Counted from the first letter of the stretch, positions 38,597-47,233 are shown. The stretch is DNA of 64,000 nt from Chryseobacterium joostei (GCF_003815775.1 NZ_CP033926.1:434001-498000), one strand, 5' to 3'. The notes: generated by a model from the letters alone, not told the origin. Translations and numbers: made by a program.

Positions 38597-38741
38597 TATT
38601 ATAGGTTGGGTGTATGTATATATTGTAAATGAATCATTCAGCTTTTGTGATTTTTCTTTTACAAAATCCATGAATTTAACCTCTAATTCTTCCCGAGTTT
38701 CCACGGGGTAAACATTCTATTCTTTGAGGATATACTTTAAT

Positions 38742-38906
38742 TTATAAATCCTCATTTTTTGGTTTAAAGTTTCTTCCAGCACCTTGTCGCAGAAAGGTAA
38801 TTTTACCCTGTGTTTGCTTTGCTTTTTCAAGCACTTCCAATGCTTTTGATCGTTCACTAATTTTGCCAGCGTGTGTTATATTATCCTGACGTTCACTTTT
38901 TTTCAT
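38742..38906 (-). CDS. Small basic protein or gene fragment (54 residues)
   Basis: ATG at 38906 reads MKKSERQDNITHAGKISERS, an alanine/lysine-rich helix and KITFLRQGAGRNFKPKNEDL before TAA at 38742. Beyond it on the same strand, in another frame, lies VETREELEVKFMDFVKEKSQ (about 38640-38710), which also looks coding. The two may be halves of one broken gene, or a small gene next to a remnant. I do not recognise either. The rest of 38597-39092 is AT-rich leader DNA. Confidence 0.35.
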   Translation of the reverse strand: MKKSERQDNITHAGKISERSKALEVLEKAKQTQGKITFLRQGAGRNFKPKNEDL

Positions 38907-39092
38907 ATTTCAAGATAATGAATTTATTTTAAAAAAACAAATATTTCATCTTTCACAAAGTTTCAATTGTATCCGGGTTTGTGATTTATTCTTTTATCAG
39001 ACATCTTTCACAATAAAAAAATATTTTTTTCATATTAAATCTATATATAGAGAATTATTGCTATATTTAACTCCTAAACTAAAATCAAAACC

Positions 39093-39248
39093 ATGAAAAA
39101 TTTGAAAAAAATTTCAAGAGATCAGCTAAAAGAAGTAAAAGGGAGCCAAAAAATATGTCCTCAGGGATCGAAGCCAATGCATTGCCCTAACAGTCCGATT
39201 CCTCAATGTTATGCGGAGCAACTGACATTAGAATGTCCTGATTTTTAA
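39093..39248 (+). CDS. Bacteriocin-like leader peptide, 51 residues, Cys-rich C-terminus
   Basis: ATG 39093 reads MKNLKKISRDQLKEVKGSQK, matching the MKNLKKxSRxxLKxVxG leader found in the bacteriocin-like peptides of Chryseobacterium and relatives. The presumed core has four cysteines (ICPQG, MHCPN, QCYAE, LECPD). A double-glycine-like site would lie after VKG. It has its own terminator. No peptidase-transporter is in the window, so the export route is unknown. Antimicrobial activity is not shown by sequence alone. Confidence 0.7.
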   Translation: MKNLKKISRDQLKEVKGSQKICPQGSKPMHCPNSPIPQCYAEQLTLECPDF

Positions 39249-39254
39249 AAATAT

Positions 39255-39279
39255 AATCCCTCAATTAGAGGGATTTTTT
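39255..39279 (+). terminator. Terminator after the bacteriocin-like gene
   Basis: AATCCCTC pairs with GAGGGATT over AATTA, followed by TTTT. Confidence 0.85.
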
Positions 39280-39337
39280 ATTTCGATTCTTTTCCTAATT
39301 TAAATGCAGGCCTCTAATCTATACTCTTTCTAAGATC

Positions 39338-39684
39338 TCAGAGGCTGCCGAATTTTTTCTGATAGTTTTTATTACGTTTTCTTGTTTTTAAAATCATAAT
39401 GACAATGAGAATAACAAGACCAGTAATGACTGAAATAGTGATGAGATTATTATAGTGCGTTTTTACTTCATTACTTTTTCTCTGTGTTTCGATGTTATGA
39501 GTGTCAGTACCATGGACAGATAATTATCTGCCATTTCTTTGTAAATTCCCTCATCGAGGGTAAGATCTCGTGCTTCTTGAGCCTTAACCAGCAATTCCAA
39601 TGCAGCTTGATTCTGATGTTTCTGTACTACTGGCCAGACATGATTTGAAAAGTATTGGTTGTAGATTTCAAATGCTTTATTCAT
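39338..39684 (-). pseudogene. Broken membrane-anchored regulator gene (TPR-AraC type fragment)
   Basis: The first frame (39684 down to 39463) encodes a 73-residue helical, TPR-like piece ending ...EMADNYLSM. A second frame overlapping its end and running to a TGA at 39338 has no start codon. It reads HNIETQRKSNEVKTHYNNL, a membrane helix (ITISVITGLVILIVIMIL) and KTRKRNKNYQKKFGSL. That order (helices, membrane segment, basic linker ending near QKKF) mirrors residues 340-420 of the AraC-type protein at 39811. One frameshift would join them. The DNA-binding domain is missing. Confidence 0.5.
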
Positions 39685-39810
39685 TGGACGGTATCTTATT
39701 AATTAATAAGATATTACTGTTCTAAAAAAAATGAATAATTTAAAACTATGTAATTAAATTGCTATTTTTTTATATATTTTTGATTGGATTTTTTATAGAA
39801 ACACACATAC

Positions 39811-41478
39811 ATGAAAAAAAGAATAACAGGGTTTTTCTTGTTTTTCCTAGTTGCAGTTTTGCAAGCACAGGATTTCTATTCTGTATTGCGGGATAAATAT
39901 TGGGAATATGATGAAAACGATACCAGAGCATTTAGCTTTATCAATCTTGCAATATCTACTGCCAAAAAAGAAAAAAACTATGCAGAACTCTATCAGGCCT
40001 ATAAGGATGGTATATTTTTCTCTCCAGATAGAAAACTTAAATATGCTGATAGCGCAATTGTGGCTGCAAAACTATCAAAAAATGAGGATCTTATAGGCAA
40101 CGCTTATATCAGCAAAGGTGTTATCTACTACTTTAATCATAAAAAATTTCAACTTGCTTTAGATGAATATCTAAAAGCATATCACTACACCCAAAATACT
40201 AAAGACCAATTTCTGAAATATCAAAACCTGTATCATATTGGGGTCGTAAAAAGCTATTTGGGACATTATCAGGAAGCCTTACCAATTTTTCAACAATGTT
40301 TAGATTATTTTGAACCCAATACAAGAGCTAATATCCATTCTAATCTTATCTATAATAATCAGAAAGGGTATCTTAATACACTACATCAGATAATCATATG
40401 TTATCAGTCTCTTGGAAAACATAAGGAAGCACAAAAATTAGTAAATGAAGGACTACATAAAATACCAAAAGACAAATCTTTCTATCTGGAAAAAAGCTAT
40501 TTTGAAAAATCGAAAGGGATCTCAGATTTTCAACAGAAAAAATATGAAAATGCGATCAGAAACTTTGATCTTGCTCTTCCTGGATTAATGAAAATAGATG
40601 ATTTTGCCTGGATATCAGTGATTTACTTTTATAAAGGACAAAGCTTTCAAAAACTTAGTAAAGACCAGCTGGCTTTGGAGAATTATAAAAAAGTGGATTC
40701 TATTTTCAATAAACATCAGTTTATTCTTCCGGAATTACGAAAAAATTATGACGAACTTATCAACTATTACAAAAAGTATAATGATCCGAAACAAGAACTA
40801 TACTACACTAGACAACTCTTAAAAGCAGATAAATTAATTTCTAATGATTTCAAATATCTGTCTACACGTATACATAAAGATTATGATGAAAAAGCATTAT
40901 TGGATACAAAAGTAAATCTGGAGCATAGAAATTCTTATGGGAAATATCTTCTTATACTAAGTGGAGTATTAATTTTGGTTTTGGTATTTATTTTACATTC
41001 TCGATCAAAAAGCAAAAAAGAAGTCCAAAGAAAGTATGAAAGGCTTCTCTTTAAAATCAACAGTATTAATATTACCAAAGAGAAAGAGATCAAAGAAAGA
41101 ACGTTCAAAATGGATTCAAAATTACTCAAAAAATTAAACCAAAATTTTTCTGAATTTGAGAAGTGTAATGGATTTCTTGAAAAAGGATTAACCGCAGGAA
41201 AACTTGCTGCAAATTTTGAAACCAATACTTCTTATCTTTCACAGTATATCAACGAATTTAAACAAAGTAATTTTAATACCTATATTAATAAATTAAGGAT
41301 AGAATACGCTACGGAAAAGATATGTAATGATAAGAATTGGGTGAAATATTCTGTTGAGGATCTTGCAGAGGCTTGTGGCTTTAGCAATAGACAAAGTTTT
41401 TCCAATATCTTTTATGAGCAAAATGGTATCCGTCCCCAGGATTTTTTGAAAACCAGAAGAGAAAAAAACAATCTGTAA
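39811..41478 (+). CDS. Membrane-anchored TPR sensor with C-terminal AraC-type DNA-binding domain
   Basis: 555 residues. A signal peptide (ending VLQAQ) is followed by periplasmic TPR repeats (about 40-330), one membrane segment (YLLILSGVLILVLVFIL, about 380-396), a basic coiled linker and a cytoplasmic AraC HTH with VEDLAEACGFSNRQSFSNIF and NGIRPQDFLKTRRE. The layout is common in Bacteroidota, where it couples an envelope signal to transcription. The bacteriocin-like gene lies about 560 bp upstream, but the broken paralogue is between them, so a regulatory link is only a guess. Confidence 0.88.
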   Translation: MKKRITGFFLFFLVAVLQAQDFYSVLRDKYWEYDENDTRAFSFINLAISTAKKEKNYAELYQAYKDGIFFSPDRKLKYADSAIVAAKLSKNEDLIGNAYISKGVIYYFNHKKFQLALDEYLKAYHYTQNTKDQFLKYQNLYHIGVVKSYLGHYQEALPIFQQCLDYFEPNTRANIHSNLIYNNQKGYLNTLHQIIICYQSLGKHKEAQKLVNEGLHKIPKDKSFYLEKSYFEKSKGISDFQQKKYENAIRNFDLALPGLMKIDDFAWISVIYFYKGQSFQKLSKDQLALENYKKVDSIFNKHQFILPELRKNYDELINYYKKYNDPKQELYYTRQLLKADKLISNDFKYLSTRIHKDYDEKALLDTKVNLEHRNSYGKYLLILSGVLILVLVFILHSRSKSKKEVQRKYERLLFKINSINITKEKEIKERTFKMDSKLLKKLNQNFSEFEKCNGFLEKGLTAGKLAANFETNTSYLSQYINEFKQSNFNTYINKLRIEYATEKICNDKNWVKYSVEDLAEACGFSNRQSFSNIFYEQNGIRPQDFLKTRREKNNL

Positions 41479-41541
41479 ACCCTGCCTGCCAGAAAGCTAT
41501 TCTAATGTTTGGTTTAGTTGTAATAGCCAACTTTTGCAATT

Positions 41542-41841
41542 TTGGTCGGAGATGCAGACGCTAACAAATTTTCAGTTTCTGAAATCCCGGTTAAGAAAGT
41601 GTATTTTTTACTTCATTCAAAAATAAACCATCATAATGTTAATTCAGAAGGGCAAATTTTCAAAACCAAAAAACAGCTTATCAATAATCTGAATGAACTT
41701 AAAAAGAAAAACATAGATAATAAAATATTTGGTTTCAGAGCTGTAATATCAGATGAGAAAAGCAAAAGCGAAATCAAAAAAAAAATTGATTGCAAAATAT
41801 GGAGGCAGAATTGTAAAGAATTAAAAATGATCCGGATTTGA
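41542..41841 (+). CDS. Hypothetical protein at the left edge of the island, possibly a fragment
   Basis: Up to 99 residues starting at a TTG (41542), with no good ribosome site, no promoter and no ATG start. KVYFLLHSKINHHNVNSEGQ and FKTKKQLINNLNELKKKNIDNKIFGFRAVIS look coding. The phrase EIPVKKVYF resembles EAPVKKIM just before the HD gene at 57224, so both may be traces of one longer family. A 5'-truncated gene is likely. Confidence 0.4.
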   Translation: MVGDADANKFSVSEIPVKKVYFLLHSKINHHNVNSEGQIFKTKKQLINNLNELKKKNIDNKIFGFRAVISDEKSKSEIKKKIDCKIWRQNCKELKMIRI

Positions 41842-41884
41842 AACATTTGGTGCAACAAAGCTGAAAAAATCTTCGTTAGCTTTT

Positions 41885-41954
41885 GCGAATTGTAAATCAA
41901 CCCCAGCGAATTGTAAATGGTTCAGCTTTACAATATCTCCTATTTTTAAATTTG
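41885..41954 (+). promoter_or_regulatory. Type A operator-promoter no. 1 (paired 12-mers + TAAATTTG)
   Basis: GCGAATTGTAAA at 41885-41896 and again at 41906-41917 (21 bp apart), then 29 bp, then TAAATTTG at 41947-41954. The direct repeat spaced two DNA turns is what LytTR regulators use; the adjacent LytTR gene at 42905 is the obvious candidate. It drives the ankyrin gene after a 75-nt leader. Confidence 0.8.
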
Positions 41955-42029
41955 AACAAGAGGAATAAACTTCACTAATACAAATAAAAGTGGTTGTAAA
42001 TAAGAAAGTTTGTTTTTAGCTATAAATGA
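41955..42029 (+). other. Conserved leader after type A promoter no. 1
   Basis: Related in sequence to the leaders at 46385 and 57888 (ATAAACTTC...CTAATACA...GTTTGTTTT...ATAAATGA). A stem between AAACTTC and GAAAGTTT is possible with one mismatch. It ends at GTTGGTAAAT (42030-42039), a cassette-type start. Confidence 0.55.
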
Positions 42030-42069
42030 GTTGGTAAATACTTAACCAATTAATTGAAAAATTGACCAT

Positions 42070-42477
42070 ATGAGAGAAGATTTATGTCGACTTATTTTTA
42101 GAAGAGATTTTTATAAGGCAAGAGAACTCATAACCGATACTAATCTTGACTTAAATTTTATAAATACTTTAGAACGAAGTCCTTTATTGCTAGCTACAGG
42201 AGCTGATAATTTAGAATTTGTAGAATATTTGTTAATAAGAGGTGCAGACCCTAATTATATTGATGTTTATATTTTACCTATATCAAATGCCATTGAGAAT
42301 GTAGCATTTAAATTAGACTATTCCAAAGAAGATAGTTTAGATAAAAGAATGGTGAAATTATTATACGATTATGGAGCAAAGGTTGATATTAAAGACAAAT
42401 CTGGAGAAACTGCACTAGATTTTTTATATAGGTATTTTGGTTATGATAATATTGATGATTTTTTACAGAAAAAATAA
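42070..42477 (+). CDS. Ankyrin-repeat protein, possible immunity protein
   Basis: 135 residues, no signal, so cytoplasmic. Two ankyrin repeats are recognisable: RSPLLLATGADNLEFVEYLL with IRGADPNY, and MVKLLYDYGAKVDIKDKSGETALDFL. Ankyrin proteins of this size commonly neutralise toxins delivered by neighbouring cells; no cognate toxin is in view. It follows a type A promoter. Confidence 0.78.
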   Translation: MREDLCRLIFRRDFYKARELITDTNLDLNFINTLERSPLLLATGADNLEFVEYLLIRGADPNYIDVYILPISNAIENVAFKLDYSKEDSLDKRMVKLLYDYGAKVDIKDKSGETALDFLYRYFGYDNIDDFLQKK

Positions 42478-42543
42478 TCTAAAATCAGTCGAAAGAACAA
42501 TCAGTAAATTATACTTTTAATGGAATGTAATGACACAAAACAG

Positions 42544-42607
42544 ATGAAAAAAAATAATCCTATCAATCTTAATTATTATTTTGTTCATATTGCAATATAC
42601 AAAATGA
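42544..42607 (+). pseudogene. Frameshifted signal-peptide remnant
   Basis: ATG at 42544 is followed by a run of eight A. With seven A the frame would read a signal peptide, MKKIILSILIIILFILQYTK, and then stop at 42605-42607. This looks like a secreted-protein cassette worn down to its start. Confidence 0.35.
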
Positions 42608-42639
42608 AAACAAAAATTTAAAATTAGTTTGAAATAAAA

Positions 42640-42790
42640 GCACAATCGCATAACAAAGGTTTATCTCATCTTTATCATCAATTAAACATTAGTCATAAAA
42701 CCAGCTTTTATCGAAGTGTCGGGACAAGTAATGCTTCGATTGAGTTTCGCTGAATTAAGTTTTCTGCACAAGAACAAATCAAAAAATATT
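42640..42790. repeat. Type B element no. 0, degraded
   Basis: Starts with ATCGCATAAC (42645-42654), a cassette-type end, and contains TTAAACATTAGT and GCTTCGATTGAG, shared with the element at 53366-53515. The right half has decayed. No matching GTTATGCGAT start is found upstream. Confidence 0.5.
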
Positions 42791-42800
42791 TCTAAAATTA

Positions 42801-42879
42801 GCGAATTGTAAATCAACTCCAGCGAATTGTAAATCAAACTATCTTGAACTCAAAGCAAGACTAATAATTAATAAATTTG
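42801..42879 (+). promoter_or_regulatory. Type A operator-promoter no. 2, in front of the two-component system
   Basis: 12-mers at 42801-42812 and 42822-42833 (21 bp apart), then TAAATTTG at 42872-42879. Here the gap to the box is 38 bp, about one helical turn more than in the other copies, and the leader to the ATG is 25 nt. This suggests autoregulation of the regulator with a different strength. Confidence 0.7.
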
Positions 42880-42904
42880 CATAATTAATGATTAATCAAC
42901 ACAA

Positions 42905-43651
42905 ATGATTTCAATAGCCATCATAGAAGACGAGCCTGCCATTCGTCAGGAAATAGAATTTCTAATTAAACAAGAACCAGATACACAGCTTTTGGGTTTC
43001 GCAGAAGATGTAAAATCGGCTGTAAAACTTATAGTTACCAAACAGCCCGATGTTTTGCTTATGGATATCCAATTGCGCAACGGTAACGCTTTTGATGTTT
43101 TGAAGTCACTTGACCCGGTTCCACAGCACATTATTTTCATCACCGCTTATAACCAGTTTGCCATCAGAGCCATTAAATACGGTGCATTGGATTATCTGCT
43201 GAAACCTATTGTAAAAGAAGAACTTACCGAAGCCCTGAACCGTTACCGCCGTCGTCGGGATAATAATCCGCATTGGGTACAGCAATTGTTTTTAGCCGAA
43301 CAATCGGTTAGTACTGGCGAATTACCGGCACAGATTGCCATCCATTCGGTTAATACGATGCGTATTGTATCAGTTCAGGAAATTTTGTATTGCAAAGGCG
43401 ATGGTCCCTATACTTTTTTTCACTTGAGCAATGGCGAAAAACATTTGGTATCGAAACCGTTAAAATACTACGAAGAATTGTTGCCTGCACCATACTTTTT
43501 AAGAACACACCAATCTTTTTTGGTTAACCGCGAATACATTATCGGGTTAAAACGTTCTGAAAATCTGCTAATGAAAAATCAGGAAGAAATTCCTGTATCT
43601 ACCAGAAAAAAGAGCTTCATTATGCAACATTTATTACCACACCAATTATGA
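42905..43651 (+). CDS. LytTR-family response regulator
   Basis: 248 residues. The receiver domain has acidic residues in AIIEDEP, the phosphoacceptor Asp in LLMDIQL (residue 54), Thr in FITAY and Lys in LLKPI (residue 100). A linker (105-140) leads to the LytTR DNA-binding domain (about 143-245), with IVSVQEILYCKGDGPYTFFH and FLRTHQSFLVNREYI. Such regulators bind two direct repeats about two DNA turns apart. Nine such sites lie in this island, one directly upstream. Its last 4 bases overlap the kinase start (ATGA). Confidence 0.95.
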   Translation: MISIAIIEDEPAIRQEIEFLIKQEPDTQLLGFAEDVKSAVKLIVTKQPDVLLMDIQLRNGNAFDVLKSLDPVPQHIIFITAYNQFAIRAIKYGALDYLLKPIVKEELTEALNRYRRRRDNNPHWVQQLFLAEQSVSTGELPAQIAIHSVNTMRIVSVQEILYCKGDGPYTFFHLSNGEKHLVSKPLKYYEELLPAPYFLRTHQSFLVNREYIIGLKRSENLLMKNQEEIPVSTRKKSFIMQHLLPHQL

Positions 43652-45555
43652 GATTTCTAAAAATATTTATGCTGTTGTCCATTTTAATTGGTGCCAATAG
43701 TTGTAAAAAGAATGAACCGAAAACCAAACCCGAAACAACACTTTCTAAAGCATTTGACCGCTTGAAAGATAAAAAATTATCTGCTGAAAATGCAGACAGT
43801 TTAAAGACAGCCTGGTTTTCGATTTACAATAATCCCGAGCTAAAGAAAGACACTGTTTTATTTGCAGATGTGAATTATAACATTGCCCGATTTTACGGAA
43901 TGCAAAACAATGACAGTGCCGAGGTTTACGTGAAACGAGCACTGGAAATCATTGAACTTACTGCTACAAATTTGGATTTGAAAGCCCATATTTATATGGG
44001 AATGGGTAATGTTTGCAATCAGAAGGTATTAGAACATCAGGCCAATTATTATTATAACAAAGCCGCTAATATTGTTCTGGCAAACGATACCATCAACATT
44101 AGTCCTAAGGCAAAAACGATAATGCTTTTGGCAGCCGCTCAAAGTAACAAATCGCTCTATCAGTTAGAATTGGCTGTAAAAATGAACCGTGCTGCATTGG
44201 CATTGGTGAACAAACTTGAACCTGGGGATATCAATCGCAGGCGGCCATTAGTGCAACTTGCACAGATTTTTTTGGATTATAAAATGGCAGATAGTGTGCA
44301 GACGTATATTCAAAAAATAGAACAATTAGATAAGGATTTCCCCGGTGCTTATGACCCTGATTTTCTTTATGAAACCAAGGCCAGTTATTATTATTTAAGG
44401 CCAGATTACAAAAATGCTTTAAAATACCACTTACTGAAAAAAGAACTCGATGAAGAGCAGTACAAAAATGAAGGCACAAATCCGGTTCCTGTTAATAACT
44501 ACTATGTTACATTAGTTAATATCGGTGTGTGTTACAACTTGCTGAATGACAATGACAATGCTTTGGCTTATCTAAAAAACGCAGAAAAAGTACAATCGGA
44601 ACACGTAGATTTAATCTCTGCCGAAAATGAAATTCTTTATTACAAAACGCTTTCTAAAATTCAAAAAAACACCAGTAGAATAGGAGAAGCCCTTGCAAGT
44701 ATGGAAAAAGCTTTTGAGGTACAAAATGAAAACAGCTACAACCAGAATATGCAGGCTGTTGCGGAAATGGGCAGTTTGTACCAATTGCAGGCAAAAGATA
44801 ATTTTATTGGTAAGCTAAACGAAAACATAAAAATCAATCAGCTGGAACTAAAGGAAAACCGGCTCTGGCTCATTATTTCTGCACTTGTAGTAGTACTGTT
44901 ACTGCTGTTATTCGCACTAATCTATTACAGAAACAAGCAACAGCGTGACAATCAGGAACGGGAGAAAATTACACTACAACAGCAATTACTAAGAACCCAG
45001 ATGGAACCGCATTTTATCTTCAATACCTTATCGGCTTTGCAAAGTTCTATTCGGTTAGATAAAAAAGAAGAAGCTATAAATTACCTCAGTCGTTTCAGTA
45101 GGTTATTACGAAGTAGCTTAGAGCTAAGCCGAGAACAAACGGTGCCTTTGGGCGACGAAATTGAAGCCCTCGAGAATTATCTGAACCTGCAACAATTGAG
45201 ATTTGAAAATGCGTTCGAATATGAGCTCAACATTCCATTAGAACAAGATATTGAAATGCTGATGTTGCCACCAATGCTCATACAACCTTTCGTAGAAAAT
45301 GCCATTATCCACGGTATCGACTTGGGCAATGCCAATGCAAAAATTACTTTAAATTTTGAATTAAACAACAACTTATTGACCGTTCAAATTGCAGATAGTG
45401 GCAAGAAAGGCAATGTTTCTAATGCTATTCCGGGCACATCACTTTCGGGCACTATTACCAAAGAACGTATCCGATTATTAGGCAAAAATGCGAGTGTAGA
45501 AATCCATCAGAATGAAAAAGGTGGCACAACGGTGGTGTTGAACATACCGATATAG
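43648..45555 (+). CDS. LytS-like sensor histidine kinase with TPR domain and lipobox-like N-terminus
   Basis: 635 residues. The signal sequence ends in GANSC (Cys19), a lipobox-like site, so the sensor part may be lipid-anchored as well as held by one membrane helix (about 405-430). Between lie TPR-like repeats (about 60-395), which probably sense a peptide or partner protein. The cytoplasmic part is a His_kinase (PF06580-type) domain with EPHFIFN (His455) and an ATPase domain with LIQPFVENAIIHG and LLGKNASVEIHQNEKGG. It should phosphorylate the LytTR regulator encoded just upstream. Confidence 0.93.
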   Translation: MRFLKIFMLLSILIGANSCKKNEPKTKPETTLSKAFDRLKDKKLSAENADSLKTAWFSIYNNPELKKDTVLFADVNYNIARFYGMQNNDSAEVYVKRALEIIELTATNLDLKAHIYMGMGNVCNQKVLEHQANYYYNKAANIVLANDTINISPKAKTIMLLAAAQSNKSLYQLELAVKMNRAALALVNKLEPGDINRRRPLVQLAQIFLDYKMADSVQTYIQKIEQLDKDFPGAYDPDFLYETKASYYYLRPDYKNALKYHLLKKELDEEQYKNEGTNPVPVNNYYVTLVNIGVCYNLLNDNDNALAYLKNAEKVQSEHVDLISAENEILYYKTLSKIQKNTSRIGEALASMEKAFEVQNENSYNQNMQAVAEMGSLYQLQAKDNFIGKLNENIKINQLELKENRLWLIISALVVVLLLLLFALIYYRNKQQRDNQEREKITLQQQLLRTQMEPHFIFNTLSALQSSIRLDKKEEAINYLSRFSRLLRSSLELSREQTVPLGDEIEALENYLNLQQLRFENAFEYELNIPLEQDIEMLMLPPMLIQPFVENAIIHGIDLGNANAKITLNFELNNNLLTVQIADSGKKGNVSNAIPGTSLSGTITKERIRLLGKNASVEIHQNEKGGTTVVLNIPI

Positions 45556-45584
45556 TAGATAATTTTTGTTATTGAAACAATAGG

Positions 45585-45983
45585 ATGAAAAGCAAATTAA
45601 GAAAAATAACCATCAACAATTTGATTTATTTGTATGTTGTAACCGATAAGTATCATCACCAAACTTCAACAAATACGCTGACCATAAAAATATTCTTAGC
45701 TGGGCATAAGCAAACCCCATTGATTATTGATTTTTTAACATTAGACCATATTTATATGGGGCAAGTTTTAAAGTCGGGAATTAAGATGTATAACTATAAT
45801 CGTAGTGAGGAAGAAATTGTAAATCTTAATGAGCCAAAATACATTCGTGAGCTTATTCTTTTGGGCAGAGCAAAAGGATGGGAGGGAGCCAATAAAGTCG
45901 AAAAACAAAATGGGCTTCATTATTTGGAAACATTAGGCTATGATGTCAACATTTTATTGCCAATTGAAAAAGCTATTGAATAG
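45585..45983 (+). CDS. Hypothetical protein in the two-component operon
   Basis: 132 residues, no signal peptide. YLYVVTDKYHHQTSTNTLTIKIFLAGHKQTPLIIDFLT suggests a beta-rich N-terminal half, and LLGRAKGWEGANKVEKQNGLHYLETLGYD a helical C-terminal half. I do not recognise the family. It begins 29 bp after the kinase and 11 bp before the next gene, so it belongs to the same transcript. Either an accessory or an immunity-type protein is possible. Confidence 0.65.
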   Translation: MKSKLRKITINNLIYLYVVTDKYHHQTSTNTLTIKIFLAGHKQTPLIIDFLTLDHIYMGQVLKSGIKMYNYNRSEEEIVNLNEPKYIRELILLGRAKGWEGANKVEKQNGLHYLETLGYDVNILLPIEKAIE

Positions 45984-45994
45984 TGTCATAAAAA

Positions 45995-46309
45995 ATGAAA
46001 AAAGTAATAATTCTTCTCTTTGTCGTTTCACTTGTAGCAACCGCTTCAATTGTGTTACAAACCATTAATCATAGCGAAATTGTCATTACTAATTATGATG
46101 GATATTATAACAGCCAATGGCAAGAAAAAATAAAAAACAGTTCTGATGTTTCTTATTTAAAAGCCGAAGCATTAAAGTTAAAAGCCGAAAACAGAGGACG
46201 GAGAAATGATAAAAACAGTTTGATGCTAAATATATGCCTCAAAACATCGGTTTTATTCCTGATACTCTTTGCTACAATGCTTTGTTTTCTATTTTATAAA
46301 AAGAAGTAA
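45995..46309 (+). CDS. Small protein with two membrane segments
   Basis: 104 residues. Hydrophobic segments at about 3-22 and 82-101 flank a polar middle (about 25-80) with a charged helix KAEALKLKAENRGRRND. It may be anchored at both ends with the middle facing the periplasm. It is the last gene before type A promoter no. 3, which begins 5 bp after its stop. Confidence 0.65.
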   Translation: MKKVIILLFVVSLVATASIVLQTINHSEIVITNYDGYYNSQWQEKIKNSSDVSYLKAEALKLKAENRGRRNDKNSLMLNICLKTSVLFLILFATMLCFLFYKKK

Positions 46310-46314
46310 TTCTT

Positions 46315-46384
46315 GCGAATTGTAAACCAACCCCTGCGAATTGTAAATGGTGAGCAGTAGAAAACATCAATAGTTATAAATTTG
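46315..46384 (+). promoter_or_regulatory. Type A operator-promoter no. 3
   Basis: 12-mers at 46315-46326 and 46336-46347, 29 bp, TAAATTTG at 46377-46384. The base before the second 12-mer is T and not A, the only difference in the spacer. Confidence 0.8.
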
Positions 46385-46458
46385 AAAATTAGAAATAAAC
46401 TTCGCTAATACAGCTAAAATCGGGTGGATAAGCGAAGGTTTGTTTCGCTTATAAATAA
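46385..46458 (+). other. Conserved 74-nt leader after type A promoter no. 3
   Basis: CTTCGC (46400-46405) pairs with GCGAAG (46432-46437). Almost identical to the leader at 57888-57961 and exactly the same length. It ends at GTTGTGCGAT, the cassette start. Confidence 0.65.
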
Positions 46459-47111
46459 GTTGTGCGATATGCCTCAATCAACATCCTGTATAAATTGAAA
46501 CGACACAAAAAACAAATGAAAACTTTAACCTTATCAACCTTAATTACTTTTATATTCTTTTTCCAATCTTGTGGACAAGCACCAAAAGCTATTGAAGTAA
46601 ATCAAACTAAAATTAAAGACAATAAATACACCTTCAATAATTCTGTTACCGTTGAAGATATAAAAAACATTCAGCAAGTTCCGTATATAGCAAATTGCAA
46701 TGACACTATTTTTTGGAGTTTAGTAAAACAAGGAAAAGATAACATTCCTAGTTTAATAGATAAATTAACAGATGAAACTGTTTTAAATGATGTTTATGTC
46801 CCAATGTTTGGCGGAAAATACACAGTTGCCGATGTAGCTTTGACAATTTTAAATGAAAAAATAAAGGACATTCCAATTTTTGAGTTGATAGGACAAAAAT
46901 TTAGTGAAGATTGCGGATATTGTACTTATTGGTATTTCGTGAGGGAAAGCAAAAATAACAGACGGTTTTTACAGAAAAATTTAAAAAAATGGTATCAAGA
47001 AAACGAGAATAAATTAATTTGGGTTCAATCTGAAAATTCATTAACTGGTGATTGTTTTTCTCCAGTGTAGGGACATTATGAAATTAAGTAAAATAAGCAC
47101 AATCGCACAAC
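46459..47111 (+). mobile_element. Putative gene cassette 1 (GTTGTGCGAT ... ATCGCACAAC)
   Basis: The 10-bp end 46459-46468 is the exact reverse complement of 47102-47111. Between them lies one gene (46516-47070). The GTT...AAC polarity is the same as in cassettes 2-4 and as in integron cassettes. Confidence 0.6.
46516..47070 (+). CDS. Lipoprotein of a widespread but unnamed Bacteroidota family
   Basis: 184 residues from ATG 46516. The longer reading from 46462 would start in the cassette end and is rejected. The lipobox FFQSCG (Cys about residue 15) predicts an envelope lipoprotein. PSLIDKLTDETV, VPMFGGKYTVADVALTIL and FSEDCGYCTYWYFVRESKNNR give a compact helical domain with a Cys-rich pair (CGYC). 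Relatives with the same phrases are common near toxin-immunity islands, as far as I recall. The function is unknown. Confidence 0.75.
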   Translation: MKTLTLSTLITFIFFFQSCGQAPKAIEVNQTKIKDNKYTFNNSVTVEDIKNIQQVPYIANCNDTIFWSLVKQGKDNIPSLIDKLTDETVLNDVYVPMFGGKYTVADVALTILNEKIKDIPIFELIGQKFSEDCGYCTYWYFVRESKNNRRFLQKNLKKWYQENENKLIWVQSENSLTGDCFSPV

Positions 47112-47233
47112 ATAGTATTGCCAAAAGCGGGGCGAAACTGCAAAGTTCAACGGCAGTTCTTCGATTTAATTTTTATGCAAAATTGAAGATTTTCGCTTCG
47201 ATTGCCCCACCATCGCCAAGCCCCAAAACGTTG
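47108..47233. repeat. Type B palindromic element no. 1 (126 bp)
   Basis: CAAC at 47108 and GTTG at 47230 bound an imperfect palindrome. The left half has AGCGGGGCGAAACTGCAAAG, the right half TTCGATTGCCCCACCATCGC, with mismatches and a central AT-rich loop. On one strand it would fold into a long hairpin, as attC sites do. Confidence 0.65.
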
